Below, in pieces: positions 7,345-16,038 of a stretch of DNA of 64,000 nucleotides. Every line of letters begins with the position of its first letter. Within the stretch, counting starts at the first letter, position 1. Origin of the DNA: Rhizobium sp. L51/94 (GTDB lineage Bacteria; Pseudomonadota; Alphaproteobacteria; Rhizobiales; Rhizobiaceae); NCBI RefSeq assembly GCF_019355555.1, contig NZ_CP072141.1, positions 535,501-599,500 on the forward strand, written 5' to 3'. The notes under the pieces were generated by a model, which had not been told where the DNA came from, did not search any database, and was given only the letters and a program-made list of their open reading frames with translations. A program made the position numbers and the translations under genes.

Positions 7345-9216
7345 TCAGGCGGGCCGCACCGTCTCCTTGCGGACAATGGGGCGCCGTGCCGGGTTTTGTC
7401 CGCGAGCAGCACCCGAGACAGGCTTTGCAGGCGGCGCTGTCGGGTCCGGCGGAACCAGGGCCTGCAGATGCAATACCCGCGGCGACATGAGTTCAAGATA
7501 AGCCTCTGAACGGCCGATATAGATCATCGTCGTATCCTTGAGTTCGCCCAGAAGCGCAACCAGGCGCTTCTGGATATCCGGCTCCAGGCCTTCGAGCGTT
7601 TCGTCGAGGATCAGCCAGCGCGGCTTGGCGAGCAGGGCATGGGCAAAGCCGACGGCCTTCTGTTCGTCGGTATCGAGCATACGATCCCAGCGGGCGTTCG
7701 TATCGAGCTTGCCTTTCAGCCTGCCGAGACCAGCTTTTTCAATCGCCATTTCGAGGTCGGAATCCGGGTAGGCATCGCGTGCCTCGGGGAATGTCATGGC
7801 CTCGCGCAGCGTTCCGCTCGGGACATAGGCGGTGTGCGGCATGAACAGCATGTCTTCCGGCGGCGGCAGGTCGATCTCGCCCTTGCCGCAATGCCATTCG
7901 CCGGCTAGCGCCTGGAACAACAGCTTGCGGTTCACGCCGTGATCGCCGTTGATCATGATGTGCTCGCCGGCGGTGATCGTCACCGTGCCCTCGCGGATCC
8001 GAAAACCGTTCTCGACGATCTCGTCGGACATCTTGGTCGAGACCTCGAGATCCTTCAGCACCATCATGCCAGGCGCAGCGCGGGCGACGTCGATCATGTT
8101 GGGCAGGTGATCCTCGATATCCATCTCGACGACCGCCTCGCGAAAATCGGTAACGCGCATCAGCGTCGCGCGCCACTCGGCGATCGGCCCGAAATTGGCG
8201 ACATACCAGCGCAGTGCCGTGTTCACCTGGTTGAAGGCGCCAACCACCATCATCAGCTGGCCGATGCTGAGGCCGCCCGAGAAGTAGGCTGGCGCCGCCA
8301 CCAGGATTGGAATGACCAGCACCATCCAGCCGTAGCTCGCCGACACCCAGGTAAGATTGGTGTTGGCGATGGCCAGCTTACGGATAACGCCGAGCACCGA
8401 GGAAATATCGCCGTTGATGCGGCGGCGCTCGTTTTCCTGTCCGCCGGCAATGGTGATCGACGGCATGTACTCGTTGGCGTGCATCAGCGCGAAACGCAGT
8501 TCGGCCTCCTTGGAGTAGCGGTCGGCATTGAGCCGCACCAGCTTGCCGCCGACGAACTGGCTGAGGAAAGAAGCCGAGGCGGCATAGATAATCGCCGCCC
8601 ATACCATGTATCCCGGAATGGAAAAGCTGCTGCCGCGAAAATGGAATATGAAGCCGCTCGACAGCTCCCAGAGCACGCCGATGAAGCTGATCAGCAGGAT
8701 CGTCGACTGGACGAGGCCGATCGCAAGGCCCGTGGTGCTTTCTGCAAGGTTGCGGGCATCCTCATGGAGACGCTGGTCCGGATTGACGCCGATCAGACCA
8801 GACGACGCCAGCCGCAGGGCGCGCTTGCCCTTCAGCCACTGATCGACCAGGTCGCGCGCCAGGCCCTCGCGCATGTAGAGCGCCGCCATCTGGTTGAGCC
8901 AGGCCTGGATGACGTTGAGCACCAGCAGCGAGCCGGCGATCATGCCGAAGACACCAAGCTGTTTCACGAATTCGTTAAGGTCGCGTCGTGCCAGCGAATC
9001 GTAGAATGGCGCATTCCACTCGTTCAAGAGAACCTGCACATAAGCCGTCACGAGAATGATGACGAACAGCGATACCACGAGCGATATGAGCCTGACGCGC
9101 ACGGGCGAATGCCAGAACGCCGAAAGCATCATCCTCAACCTGTACAGCACACTCAAGTCGTATCCGACGCGCGCATCGCCCTGGACGCTGGGCTTCTCTG
9201 TAGTATCAACGGCCAT
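7345..9216 (-). CDS. SbmA/YddA-like ABC membrane protein with degenerate ATPase domain
   Basis: A 623-residue fusion of an SbmA/BacA-type membrane domain (about residues 40-370, several hydrophobic spans, with the family segment LLNEWNAPFYDSLARRD) to an ABC-type nucleotide-binding domain. In the ATPase part the Walker A position reads NGDHGVNRKLL instead of GxxGxGKS/T. The signature motif reads LDTDEQKAVGFAHALL instead of LSGGEQQR. The Q-loop Gln is replaced in MPHTAYVPSGTL and the H-loop His is absent (IYIGRSE). Only Walker B (RWLILDET) looks intact. ATP hydrolysis is therefore doubtful, and the membrane part could work as a proton-driven SbmA-like peptide carrier. The start MAVDTTEKP is chosen for the spacing to GAGGATCAGG upstream. 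The family is certain and the substrate unknown. Confidence 0.88.
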   Translation of the reverse strand: MAVDTTEKPSVQGDARVGYDLSVLYRLRMMLSAFWHSPVRVRLISLVVSLFVIILVTAYVQVLLNEWNAPFYDSLARRDLNEFVKQLGVFGMIAGSLLVLNVIQAWLNQMAALYMREGLARDLVDQWLKGKRALRLASSGLIGVNPDQRLHEDARNLAESTTGLAIGLVQSTILLISFIGVLWELSSGFIFHFRGSSFSIPGYMVWAAIIYAASASFLSQFVGGKLVRLNADRYSKEAELRFALMHANEYMPSITIAGGQENERRRINGDISSVLGVIRKLAIANTNLTWVSASYGWMVLVIPILVAAPAYFSGGLSIGQLMMVVGAFNQVNTALRWYVANFGPIAEWRATLMRVTDFREAVVEMDIEDHLPNMIDVARAAPGMMVLKDLEVSTKMSDEIVENGFRIREGTVTITAGEHIMINGDHGVNRKLLFQALAGEWHCGKGEIDLPPPEDMLFMPHTAYVPSGTLREAMTFPEARDAYPDSDLEMAIEKAGLGRLKGKLDTNARWDRMLDTDEQKAVGFAHALLAKPRWLILDETLEGLEPDIQKRLVALLGELKDTTMIYIGRSEAYLELMSPRVLHLQALVPPDPTAPPAKPVSGAARGQNPARRPIVRKETVRPA

Positions 9217-9458
9217 CAAAAAATCCTGATCCTCATCCCTCAGATAGTCATGGCCATCGCACATGTCCATCCATGCGAGCCCGAAGCGCGTAGCGCCAGC
9301 GATCCCTGGCCTGGAACCGCCCTCCTCGCCATCAGCTTGCGCTTCAAACCTTATGAAAGCCTTATACGCCCGAATGCCGCTGCAGGTTCACCACGCCGCG
9401 CCGCGCATTTACCAACCGGCGATTGATGTTGATTCGAAACCTGTCCAGCGCTATTTAA

Positions 9459-9514
9459 CATCGCGTGGTGATTTGGCCGGCCGGCTTGCAGCCACGTTAA
9501 ACAAGTCGCTAAAT
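9459..9514 (+). promoter_or_regulatory. SAM-II riboswitch upstream of metA
   Basis: The stretch from CATCGCGTGGTGATTTG through GGCTTGCAGCCACGTTAAACAA to GTCGCTAAA carries the conserved core of the alphaproteobacterial SAM-II pseudoknot. TCGCGTGGTGATTTG, GCTTGCAGCCACGTTAAA and AAGTCGCTAAA match the family in order and spacing. It lies about 65 bp before metA, where it would sequester translation initiation when S-adenosylmethionine is abundant. Confidence 0.9.
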
Positions 9515-9581
9515 CAGGGCCGCATGCGGACCGGTAGCGATTCGTTTTTTCGCCGCCGGTTTAGTTGATCGAGTAACGCGC

Positions 9582-10505
9582 ATGCCCATTAAGATCCCCG
9601 ATACACTGCCCGCCTTCGATACCCTCGTCAAAGAGGGCGTGCGGGTGATGACAGAGACGATGGCCGTCCGTCAGGATATCCGTCCGCTGCAGATCGGGCT
9701 GCTCAACCTGATGCCCAACAAGATCAAGACCGAAATACAGATGGCGCGCCTCGTCGGCGCCTCGCCGCTGCAGGTCGAGTTCTCGCTGATCCGCATCGGT
9801 GGGCACAAGGCGAAGAACACTTCCGAGGAGCATCTCCTGTCGTTCTACGAGACCTGGGAGGAGATCAGGCATCGCAAGTTCGACGGCTTCATCATCACCG
9901 GTGCGCCGATCGAGTTGCTCGACTTCGAGGAAGTCACCTACTGGGACGAAATGCGCCAGATCCTCGACTGGACGACCACCAACGTTCATTCGACGCTGAA
10001 CGTCTGCTGGGGTGCGATGGCGGCGATCTACCATTTTCACGGCGTGCCGAAGCACCTGCTGAAGGAAAAGGCGTTCGGTGTCTACCGGCACCAGAACCTG
10101 AACCCGTCCTCGGTCTATCTCAACGGCTTTTCCGACGACTTCGGCGTGCCCGTGTCGCGCTGGACCGAAGTCCGCCGCAAGGATGTCGAAACCGTCCCTG
10201 GCTTGGAAATCCTGATGGAATCGCCGGAAATGGGCATTTGCCTTGTGCACGAGAAGACAGCAAGGCGGCTCTACATGTTCAACCACGTCGAATACGATTC
10301 GACGTCGCTGGCAGACGAATATTTCCGCGACGTCGATGCCGGCATCCCGATCAAGATGCCGCACGACTATTTCCCGCACAACGATCCGTCCCTGACGCCG
10401 CCCAACCGCTGGCGCAGCCACGCTCATCTGTTCGTCGGCAACTGGATCAACGAGATATACCAGACGACACCTTACGACATGGCCGACATCGGCTTGCAGA
10501 AATAG
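9582..10505 (+). CDS. metA: Homoserine O-acyltransferase MetA (probably acetyl-CoA-specific)
   Basis: A 307-residue enzyme that acylates homoserine in the first committed step of methionine synthesis. The catalytic cysteine is Cys142 in NVCWGAMAA, and the His235/Glu237 pair lies in MFNHVEYDS. Residue 111 is Glu ([12 protein letters not shown]). In this family Glu at 111 goes with acetyl-CoA use and Gly with succinyl-CoA, so the product is probably O-acetylhomoserine although annotation pipelines often call it succinyltransferase. The gene is controlled by the SAM-II riboswitch upstream and stands alone. Confidence 0.95.
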   Translation: MPIKIPDTLPAFDTLVKEGVRVMTETMAVRQDIRPLQIGLLNLMPNKIKTEIQMARLVGASPLQVEFSLIRIGGHKAKNTSEEHLLSFYETWEEIRHRKFDGFIITGAPIELLDFEEVTYWDEMRQILDWTTTNVHSTLNVCWGAMAAIYHFHGVPKHLLKEKAFGVYRHQNLNPSSVYLNGFSDDFGVPVSRWTEVRRKDVETVPGLEILMESPEMGICLVHEKTARRLYMFNHVEYDSTSLADEYFRDVDAGIPIKMPHDYFPHNDPSLTPPNRWRSHAHLFVGNWINEIYQTTPYDMADIGLQK

Positions 10506-10611
10506 TCACGTCCCCGGGACGGAGGTCTGATTCCGCCGGCAGGCGGGTTGCGGATAGCGGCGAATGGAGGCAGGGTCGGCGCCTCGCATTAGAGACGAAT
10601 GGGATGAGGAC

Positions 10612-11637
10612 ATGACGGACAGCACTTTGCAGCGCGAAGTTTTCGGCAAGACTGCGGCCGGCGAGACGGTACACCGCGTCAAGATTACAGGCGGCGGGCT
10701 GACTGCCCATGTCATCAGCTGGGGAGCGGTGATCCAGGACCTCCGGCTTGAAAACCACGCGCCGGCCCTGACGCTTGGCTTCGACAACTTCGAAAGCTAC
10801 GAAAAGCACTCCGCCTATTTCGGCGCAACGCCCGGCCGCTGCGCCAACCGAATCGCCGACGGCAGGTTCACGCTCGACGGCAAGACGTACCAGCTGGACC
10901 TGAACGAGAACGGCGTAACCCATCTGCACGGCGGCTTCGACAATATCGCCCTGCGCAACTGGACGATCGTCGAGCATGCCGCCGACCGCGTCGTCCTCAA
11001 GATCGTAGATCCCGATGGCCGCAGCGGCTATCCCGGCAACTGCACGATCCAGGCTACCTACTGGGTCCACGGCAATGGTGAGCTATCGGTAATCTACGAG
11101 ACCACGACAGACCAGCCGACCATTGCCAATGTCTGCCAGCACGCCTACTTCAATCTCGACGGCCGCGACGATGCGCTCGACCACGACATCATGATCGCAG
11201 CCGACCACTACCTGCCGACCGATGCGCGGCAGATCCCGACCGGCGAGATCGCTCCCGTCGCCGGCACGCCCTTCGACCTGAGAGAAATGGGCCCGATGAA
11301 GCGCTTCGTCGACGGTGAACAGGTACTATACGACCACAATTTCTGTTTATCGCAGGAGCGCACGGCCAAGCGCGCCGTTGTTCTCGCCCGCAGCATCAAT
11401 TCCGGCGTAACGCTCGAAGTGCGTACGACGGAACCGGGCGTCCAACTCTACGCCGGCTTCAAGCTCGACGTCCCCGTCCCCGGCATTGACGGCAAGATGA
11501 TGGGTCCGTTCGCCGGTTTCTGCCTGGAGACGCAGATCTGGCCCGACGCCATCAACCAGCCGGGCTTTTCCTCCGCTTCGCTCCATCCCGGCGAAGTCCT
11601 GCGCCAGGAAACGGACTACATTTTCACGAAGAACTGA
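10612..11637 (+). CDS. galM: Aldose 1-epimerase (galactose mutarotase)
   Basis: A 341-residue beta-sandwich enzyme that interconverts the alpha and beta anomers of aldoses. GATPGRCANRI, the histidine in NVCQHAYFNLDG and the catalytic glutamate in FCLETQIWPDAINQP are all present. The start MTDSTLQ is used because GATGAGGA lies just before it; the longer frame adds a non-conserved leader. It is 106 bp after metA and 89 bp before the GntR gene, so it is probably its own unit. The exact sugar in vivo is unknown. Confidence 0.9.
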   Translation: MTDSTLQREVFGKTAAGETVHRVKITGGGLTAHVISWGAVIQDLRLENHAPALTLGFDNFESYEKHSAYFGATPGRCANRIADGRFTLDGKTYQLDLNENGVTHLHGGFDNIALRNWTIVEHAADRVVLKIVDPDGRSGYPGNCTIQATYWVHGNGELSVIYETTTDQPTIANVCQHAYFNLDGRDDALDHDIMIAADHYLPTDARQIPTGEIAPVAGTPFDLREMGPMKRFVDGEQVLYDHNFCLSQERTAKRAVVLARSINSGVTLEVRTTEPGVQLYAGFKLDVPVPGIDGKMMGPFAGFCLETQIWPDAINQPGFSSASLHPGEVLRQETDYIFTKN

Positions 11638-11650
11638 GCGCGCAGCCTTC

Positions 11651-11675
11651 GCTGGTCGCAGGCTAAGCGACCAGC
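11651..11675 (+). terminator. Hairpin after galM
   Basis: GCTGGTCGC and GCGACCAGC form a perfect 9-bp stem around a 7-base loop right after galM. There is no T tract, so it is a weak or factor-assisted terminator at best. Confidence 0.5.
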
Positions 11676-11709
11676 GCCCAAGAGATACCTTGCAAAGTGG
11701 TCCTACATA

Positions 11710-11725
11710 GGTTCTAATCCGAACC
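11710..11725 (+). promoter_or_regulatory. Inverted repeat touching the GntR start codon (candidate autoregulatory operator)
   Basis: GGTTC-TAATCC-GAACC is a perfect 5-bp inverted repeat with a 6-bp spacer, ending one base before the ATG at 11727. A related half-site GGTCC lies 11-15 bp upstream. UTRA-type GntR proteins commonly bind such sites at their own promoter. No good Shine-Dalgarno sequence is present there. Confidence 0.45.
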
Positions 11726-11726
11726 C

Positions 11727-12500
11727 ATGGATAGAACCAGTTTGATTTCCGAACTGAATGGGCGCGGCTTGCGGGATGCGGCAGCGAGCGGGCCGCTTTA
11801 CAGGCGTTTGGCGATAGCGCTGACCGGGCTTATTCAAGAAGGACTGTTGAAACCGGGCACTGCATTGCCGGCCGAGCGCGATCTCGCCGAAGGACTGCAG
11901 CTCGGCCGTGTCACCGTGCGCACCGCCTATCGCGACCTGCTGACGGCAGGCACTCTGGAGTCGCGGCACGGCAGCGGTACTTTCGTCTCCCAGAAGGTCG
12001 AGCGGATGGAACAGTCGCTCTGGCGCCTCTCCTCCTTCTCCGCCGATATGCGCTCGCGCGGTCGCTCGCCGGCGGCAAAAATCCTGTCCCGGAGCGTTTC
12101 CATGCCGACGCCCGAGGAGACCTTCCTGCTCGGCCTCGGCGTCGACGAACCGGTGCTGCGGCTCGACCGATTGCGGCTGGCCGACGGACTGCCGCTCGCC
12201 ATCGAACGCGCCGTCGTCCCGACCCAGTTCCTGGCCGAAGACGCGGCCGGCGAGAGCTCCCTTTACGATGCCCTGACTGCCAACGGGTTCCGCCCGGTTC
12301 ATGCCCTGCAGCGGCTGACCGCAGTCACCCTCGACCCATCCTCGGCCGCCACGCTTGACGTCAAGCCCGGAGCCCCGGCACTGCTGATCGAGCGCATCTC
12401 GCGCCTGGCTGACCAGCGGGTCGTCGAATACACCAGATCGCATTATCGCGGCGACGCCTATGATTTCGTCGCAGAGCTGAAAATTGGAGATGACCTATGA
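11727..12500 (+). CDS. GntR-family (HutC/UTRA) regulator of the amino-sugar operon
   Basis: A 257-residue regulator with an N-terminal winged helix (about residues 22-90, PAERDLAEGLQLGRVTVRTAYRDL, cited in part) and a C-terminal UTRA effector domain (about 110-250, ERAVVPTQFL and YTRSHYRGDAY). It heads an operon with a SIS protein, NagA and a second SIS protein, and its stop overlaps the next start (ATGA). By analogy with NagR/DasR it should sense a phosphorylated amino sugar and repress its own operon. The start has no clear ribosome-binding site and may be read as a leaderless message; no better in-frame start is visible. Confidence 0.85.
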   Translation: MDRTSLISELNGRGLRDAAASGPLYRRLAIALTGLIQEGLLKPGTALPAERDLAEGLQLGRVTVRTAYRDLLTAGTLESRHGSGTFVSQKVERMEQSLWRLSSFSADMRSRGRSPAAKILSRSVSMPTPEETFLLGLGVDEPVLRLDRLRLADGLPLAIERAVVPTQFLAEDAAGESSLYDALTANGFRPVHALQRLTAVTLDPSSAATLDVKPGAPALLIERISRLADQRVVEYTRSHYRGDAYDFVAELKIGDDL

Positions 12501-13522
12501 CGCAATCCCTGATGCTGACCGAGGCCGGCCAGTCGCCCGATGCCGTGGCGACCTTGCTGGAGAAGGAAAAGCCGGTCTTCGCCGAAATCGCCAAGCTGTT
12601 TGCTGTGGCTAGACCCTCCGTCGTCACCACGGCGGCGCGCGGCTCGTCGGACCATGCTGCGACCTTCTTCAAGTATCTGTTCGAGATCTCCTGCGGCGTC
12701 CCCGTCGCCTCGATCGGCCCGTCGATCGCCTCGGTCTACAATGCGCCGCTGCATCTGAAGGGTGGCATCCATTTCACCGTGTCGCAGTCCGGCGGCAGCC
12801 CCGATATCATCGCCCTGCAGGCCGCCGCCAAGAAGGGCGGAGCAACAACGATCGCCGTCGTCAACGTCACCGACAGCCCACTGGCGCGGCAAGCCGATAT
12901 CGTCCTCGACCTGCATGCGGGCCCTGAGAAAAGCGTCGCCGCAACGAAATCCTTCATCACCGCCGTCGCTGCCCTGTCGGGCGTTACCGCTGCCGTCTCC
13001 GGCAACAGCGCACTGCAGGATGGCCTTTCACGCCTGCCCCAGGCATTGGCAGCCACCGATGGCATCGATAGTGCTGCCGCCGAGGAGGTGCTGTTCGGAG
13101 CCAGCTCGCTCTACACCGGCGGTCGTGGTCCGGCCTTCGCCATCGCGCTGGAAGCGGCGCTGAAGGCCAAGGAGACGTCGGGCCTGCACGCCGAGGCCTT
13201 CTCGCTCGCCGAATTGATGCACGGCCCGATGCGGCTGGTTCAGCCCGGCTTCCCGGTCGTTGCTTTCGCCCCGGACGACGCCGCGTTTGCCAACAACGCC
13301 CAGGCTCTGGAGCGCCTTCAGAAACTCGGCGCCACCGCCGTGTCTTTCTCGACCACCCCGCTGCCGGGTATCAACCTGACAATGCCCTCGACCGGAAACG
13401 GCCTCATCGACCCGCTGGTCTCCCTGCTCTGCTACTATCGGATGATCGAGCGAGTGACGCGCCGCAAGGGTTTCGATCCCGACAAGCCGGCTAATCTTCT
13501 CAAGGTGACGGAGACGATGTGA
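12497..13522 (+). CDS. SIS-domain amino-sugar phosphate isomerase/deaminase-like protein
   Basis: A 341-residue protein with two sugar-isomerase (SIS) domains, resembling the isomerase half of glucosamine-fructose-6-phosphate aminotransferase and the NagB-II/AgaS deaminases. VTTAARGSSDHAATFFKYLFE, ISVSQSGGSPD-like FTVSQSGGSPDII, and FSLAELMHGPMRLV are the sugar-phosphate-binding elements. The N-terminal glutaminase domain of GlmS is absent. With NagA immediately downstream, the likely role is deamination of glucosamine-6-phosphate (or an isomer) to a ketose phosphate plus ammonia. The start overlaps the GntR stop by four bases. Confidence 0.82.
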   Translation: MTQSLMLTEAGQSPDAVATLLEKEKPVFAEIAKLFAVARPSVVTTAARGSSDHAATFFKYLFEISCGVPVASIGPSIASVYNAPLHLKGGIHFTVSQSGGSPDIIALQAAAKKGGATTIAVVNVTDSPLARQADIVLDLHAGPEKSVAATKSFITAVAALSGVTAAVSGNSALQDGLSRLPQALAATDGIDSAAAEEVLFGASSLYTGGRGPAFAIALEAALKAKETSGLHAEAFSLAELMHGPMRLVQPGFPVVAFAPDDAAFANNAQALERLQKLGATAVSFSTTPLPGINLTMPSTGNGLIDPLVSLLCYYRMIERVTRRKGFDPDKPANLLKVTETM

Positions 13523-14706
13523 TGGACTACACGGTCTTTACCGGCGCCCGCATCTTCGACGGCGACCGCTTTCACGACGACAACGCGCTTGTTGTCGGCG
13601 ATGGCCGGGTGCAGGCGATCACCGCCCGAAATAGCCTGCCGGAGAGCAGTGTGCGTGTGGAACTCGACGGCGGCGTGCTGGCACCGGGCTTCATCGACGC
13701 ACAGGTGAACGGCGGCGGCGGGCGGCTGCTGAACGAAGATCCGTCGCCGGCCTCGATGTATACCATTGCCGAAGGCCATCGCCGTTATGGCACGACTTCC
13801 CTGCTGCCGACGCTGATCACAGACATCGGCGCTGCCACGACCCGGGCGATCGAAGCCGCCATCGAGGCTGTCAAAGCCGACCGGGGTGTCGTCGGCCTGC
13901 ACCTCGAAGGGCCCCACCTGTCGCCGGCGCGCAGGGGCGCCCACCTGCCGGAACTGATGCGGCCGGTTGAGGACAGCGATGTTACGACCTTCATCCGTGC
14001 CCGCGAGGCAATCGGCACGCTGCTGGTCACCATCGCCGCCGAGCAGGTGACGCCCCGCCAGGTGCAGGCGCTGAACGAGGGCGGCGTCATCGTCAGCCTC
14101 GGTCATTCCGATTGCGCGGCCGATGTTGCGGACGCCCTTTTCGATGCCGGCGCCCGTGGCGTCACCCATCTCTACAATGCCATGAGCCAGCTAGGCCATC
14201 GCAGCCCAGGTCTGGTCGGTGCGGCGCTCGATCATCCCCGTACGTGGTGCGGCATGATTGCCGATGGTCACCATGTCGATCCCCGTGCCTTGCGCGTCGC
14301 CCTGCGCGCCAAGCGCGGCGAGGGCAAGCTGTTCTTCGTCACCGATGCCATGTCGCTGGTAGGTTCCGATGCCGACAGCTTCGAGCTGAACGGCCGCACG
14401 GTCTACCGCGAGAAGGGCGGCTTCTGCTCGAAGGTGGTACTGGCCGACGGCACGCTGGCCGGCTCCGACGTCGACATGGCCTCGACCGTGCGCTACGGCG
14501 TCGGCATGCTGGAACTGCCGCTGGCCGAAGCGCTGCGCATGGCGACTTCCTACCCGGCCCGTTTTCTGCGCCTGACTGACAGGGGTCACTTGTCGCCGGG
14601 TGCGCGTGCCGACCTCGTGCACATCAACGATGACATCGAGGCGACCGCCACCTGGATAGCCGGTGCTGCGAAGTCTGTCGGGACAGGCCCGGAGACATCC
14701 GTATGA
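13522..14706 (+). CDS. nagA: N-acetylglucosamine-6-phosphate deacetylase
   Basis: A 394-residue amidohydrolase that removes acetate from N-acetyl amino-sugar 6-phosphates. The fold signatures are [13 protein letters not shown], the metal-site glutamate in [15 protein letters not shown], the histidines in [10 protein letters not shown] and [11 protein letters not shown], and the catalytic aspartate in [12 protein letters not shown]. The ATG overlaps the preceding stop (TGATG), and a GTG three bases earlier is an alternative. Its product would feed the upstream SIS enzyme. No transporter or kinase gene is in this cluster. Confidence 0.93.
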   Translation: MDYTVFTGARIFDGDRFHDDNALVVGDGRVQAITARNSLPESSVRVELDGGVLAPGFIDAQVNGGGGRLLNEDPSPASMYTIAEGHRRYGTTSLLPTLITDIGAATTRAIEAAIEAVKADRGVVGLHLEGPHLSPARRGAHLPELMRPVEDSDVTTFIRAREAIGTLLVTIAAEQVTPRQVQALNEGGVIVSLGHSDCAADVADALFDAGARGVTHLYNAMSQLGHRSPGLVGAALDHPRTWCGMIADGHHVDPRALRVALRAKRGEGKLFFVTDAMSLVGSDADSFELNGRTVYREKGGFCSKVVLADGTLAGSDVDMASTVRYGVGMLELPLAEALRMATSYPARFLRLTDRGHLSPGARADLVHINDDIEATATWIAGAAKSVGTGPETSV

Positions 14707-15431
14707 CCGCGATCACGGATGCCTATTTCCTGGAGGTGATCGAAAGGCTCGGTGCACTGCGCCAGTCTTTAGCCGAGCCGATGGCAAGGGCTGCTGCCGT
14801 TATCTGCGAGGCGGCGCGCAGCGACCACCGCGTTTATCTGTTCGGGACAGGCCACTCTCACATGCTGGCAGAAGAGGTGCATTATCGCGCCGGCGGACTG
14901 GCGATTACCGTTCCGGTACTGGTCGGCTCGGCGATGCTGCATGAAGGTGCCGTCATAAGCTCGATCTACGAGCGCACCCCGGGGCTGGTTCGACCGGTGC
15001 TGGAACGCTACCGGATGGAGCGTGGCGACGTGCTGGTCATCGCCTCCAATTCGGGCGTCAATGCCGCGCCGACGGAAGCCGCCGACTACGGCCGGGAAAT
15101 CGGCGCCACCGTCATCGCCATCACATCGCTCGCCTATTCGGCAGCCATCGCCAACGGTCGCAGGCGCCTCGCCGATATCGCAGACATCGTCTTTGATAAC
15201 GGTCTTCCCCCCGGCGATGCGCTGGTCGATTTGCCCGGCACCGACCTCAAGGTGGGGCCGGCATCGACTGCCATCGGCGCGACACTTCTAAATGCAATTT
15301 TTGCTGAAGTTGCTTCACAGCTGTCAGGAGACGGCGATCCGCCGGTCTACCGCAGCGCGAACATGCCGGGAGCGAAGGATATCAACCAGCGCCTAGTAGA
15401 CATCTACAGGCCGCGAAACCCGCATCTTTGA
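14703..15431 (+). CDS. SIS-domain phosphosugar-binding protein
   Basis: A 242-residue single-SIS-domain protein of the UPF0309 type. [21 protein letters not shown] and [20 protein letters not shown] form the phosphosugar-binding loops. It overlaps nagA by four bases and ends the operon. Relatives sit with NagA/MurQ-type catabolic genes, but their reaction is not settled: sugar-phosphate isomerase, or amino-sugar phosphate binding. The downstream gene is convergent, 28 bp away. Confidence 0.75.
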   Translation: MTAITDAYFLEVIERLGALRQSLAEPMARAAAVICEAARSDHRVYLFGTGHSHMLAEEVHYRAGGLAITVPVLVGSAMLHEGAVISSIYERTPGLVRPVLERYRMERGDVLVIASNSGVNAAPTEAADYGREIGATVIAITSLAYSAAIANGRRRLADIADIVFDNGLPPGDALVDLPGTDLKVGPASTAIGATLLNAIFAEVASQLSGDGDPPVYRSANMPGAKDINQRLVDIYRPRNPHL

Positions 15432-15459
15432 TGATGCCGGCAGGCAACTGACCAGTCGC

Positions 15460-15867
15460 TCAGGCGGCAAAGACTTCCATGTCACGGGGAACGGCGGCCA
15501 GTTGGCCGGTCAGCCGTCCCATTGCGTATTTCAGAGCTTGGGCCACCATTCCAGGCTGCACGGGCTTGCGCAGGACACCGAGGGTTCCCTGAATCCCGCC
15601 CGACACGACCTCGGGGTTTGCCGTCATGAAGACGACGGCTATGCCAAATTGCTCCGCCAGCATGCGGCCAATCGCCGGACCGGTTGGCCCGTCGGAAAGA
15701 TTGACGTCGACGAGGGCGATATCAGCATGGGGTGCCGCCGCCAGCGCCCGCGCCATCGTGTTGGCGATGGCTGCGACCTGCAGTCCATTGCTTTCCACCA
15801 TGTCTTCGAGATCGAGTGCGATCAGCAACTCGTCTTCGACAATCAGCACTTTCCTGTCCATCGTCAT
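15460..15867 (-). CDS. Stand-alone response regulator receiver protein
   Basis: A 135-residue CheY-like domain with no output domain. The acidic pocket is VEDE near the N terminus, the phospho-acceptor is Asp54 in LVDVNLSDG, VFMTANPE supplies the Thr, and the switch lysine is in GVLRKPVQPG. The family is common in Rhizobiales and often works with HWE-type histidine kinases, but no kinase is nearby. The 171 bp upstream separates it from the convergent-facing uup end. Confidence 0.85.
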   Translation of the reverse strand: MTMDRKVLIVEDELLIALDLEDMVESNGLQVAAIANTMARALAAAPHADIALVDVNLSDGPTGPAIGRMLAEQFGIAVVFMTANPEVVSGGIQGTLGVLRKPVQPGMVAQALKYAMGRLTGQLAAVPRDMEVFAA

Positions 15868-16038
15868 ATCCTTGAAGCCAGGTGGGGCGCATCAGGCCAG
15901 CACCTGAGGCTTGCAAAAGCAATACACACTGCCTCCACGTACCCCCTTGAATGGTCGGATCAGACGAATGTTCCACGCGGAGACAAGAAATTTTCCTGCT
16001 ACGGTTTCTTGACCATGAAATTGACGCCTTTGCTGTTC

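Noticed and set aside
9263..9568. A 101-codon plus-strand frame before metA
   Set aside because: It runs straight through the SAM-II riboswitch and has no ribosome site or similarity.
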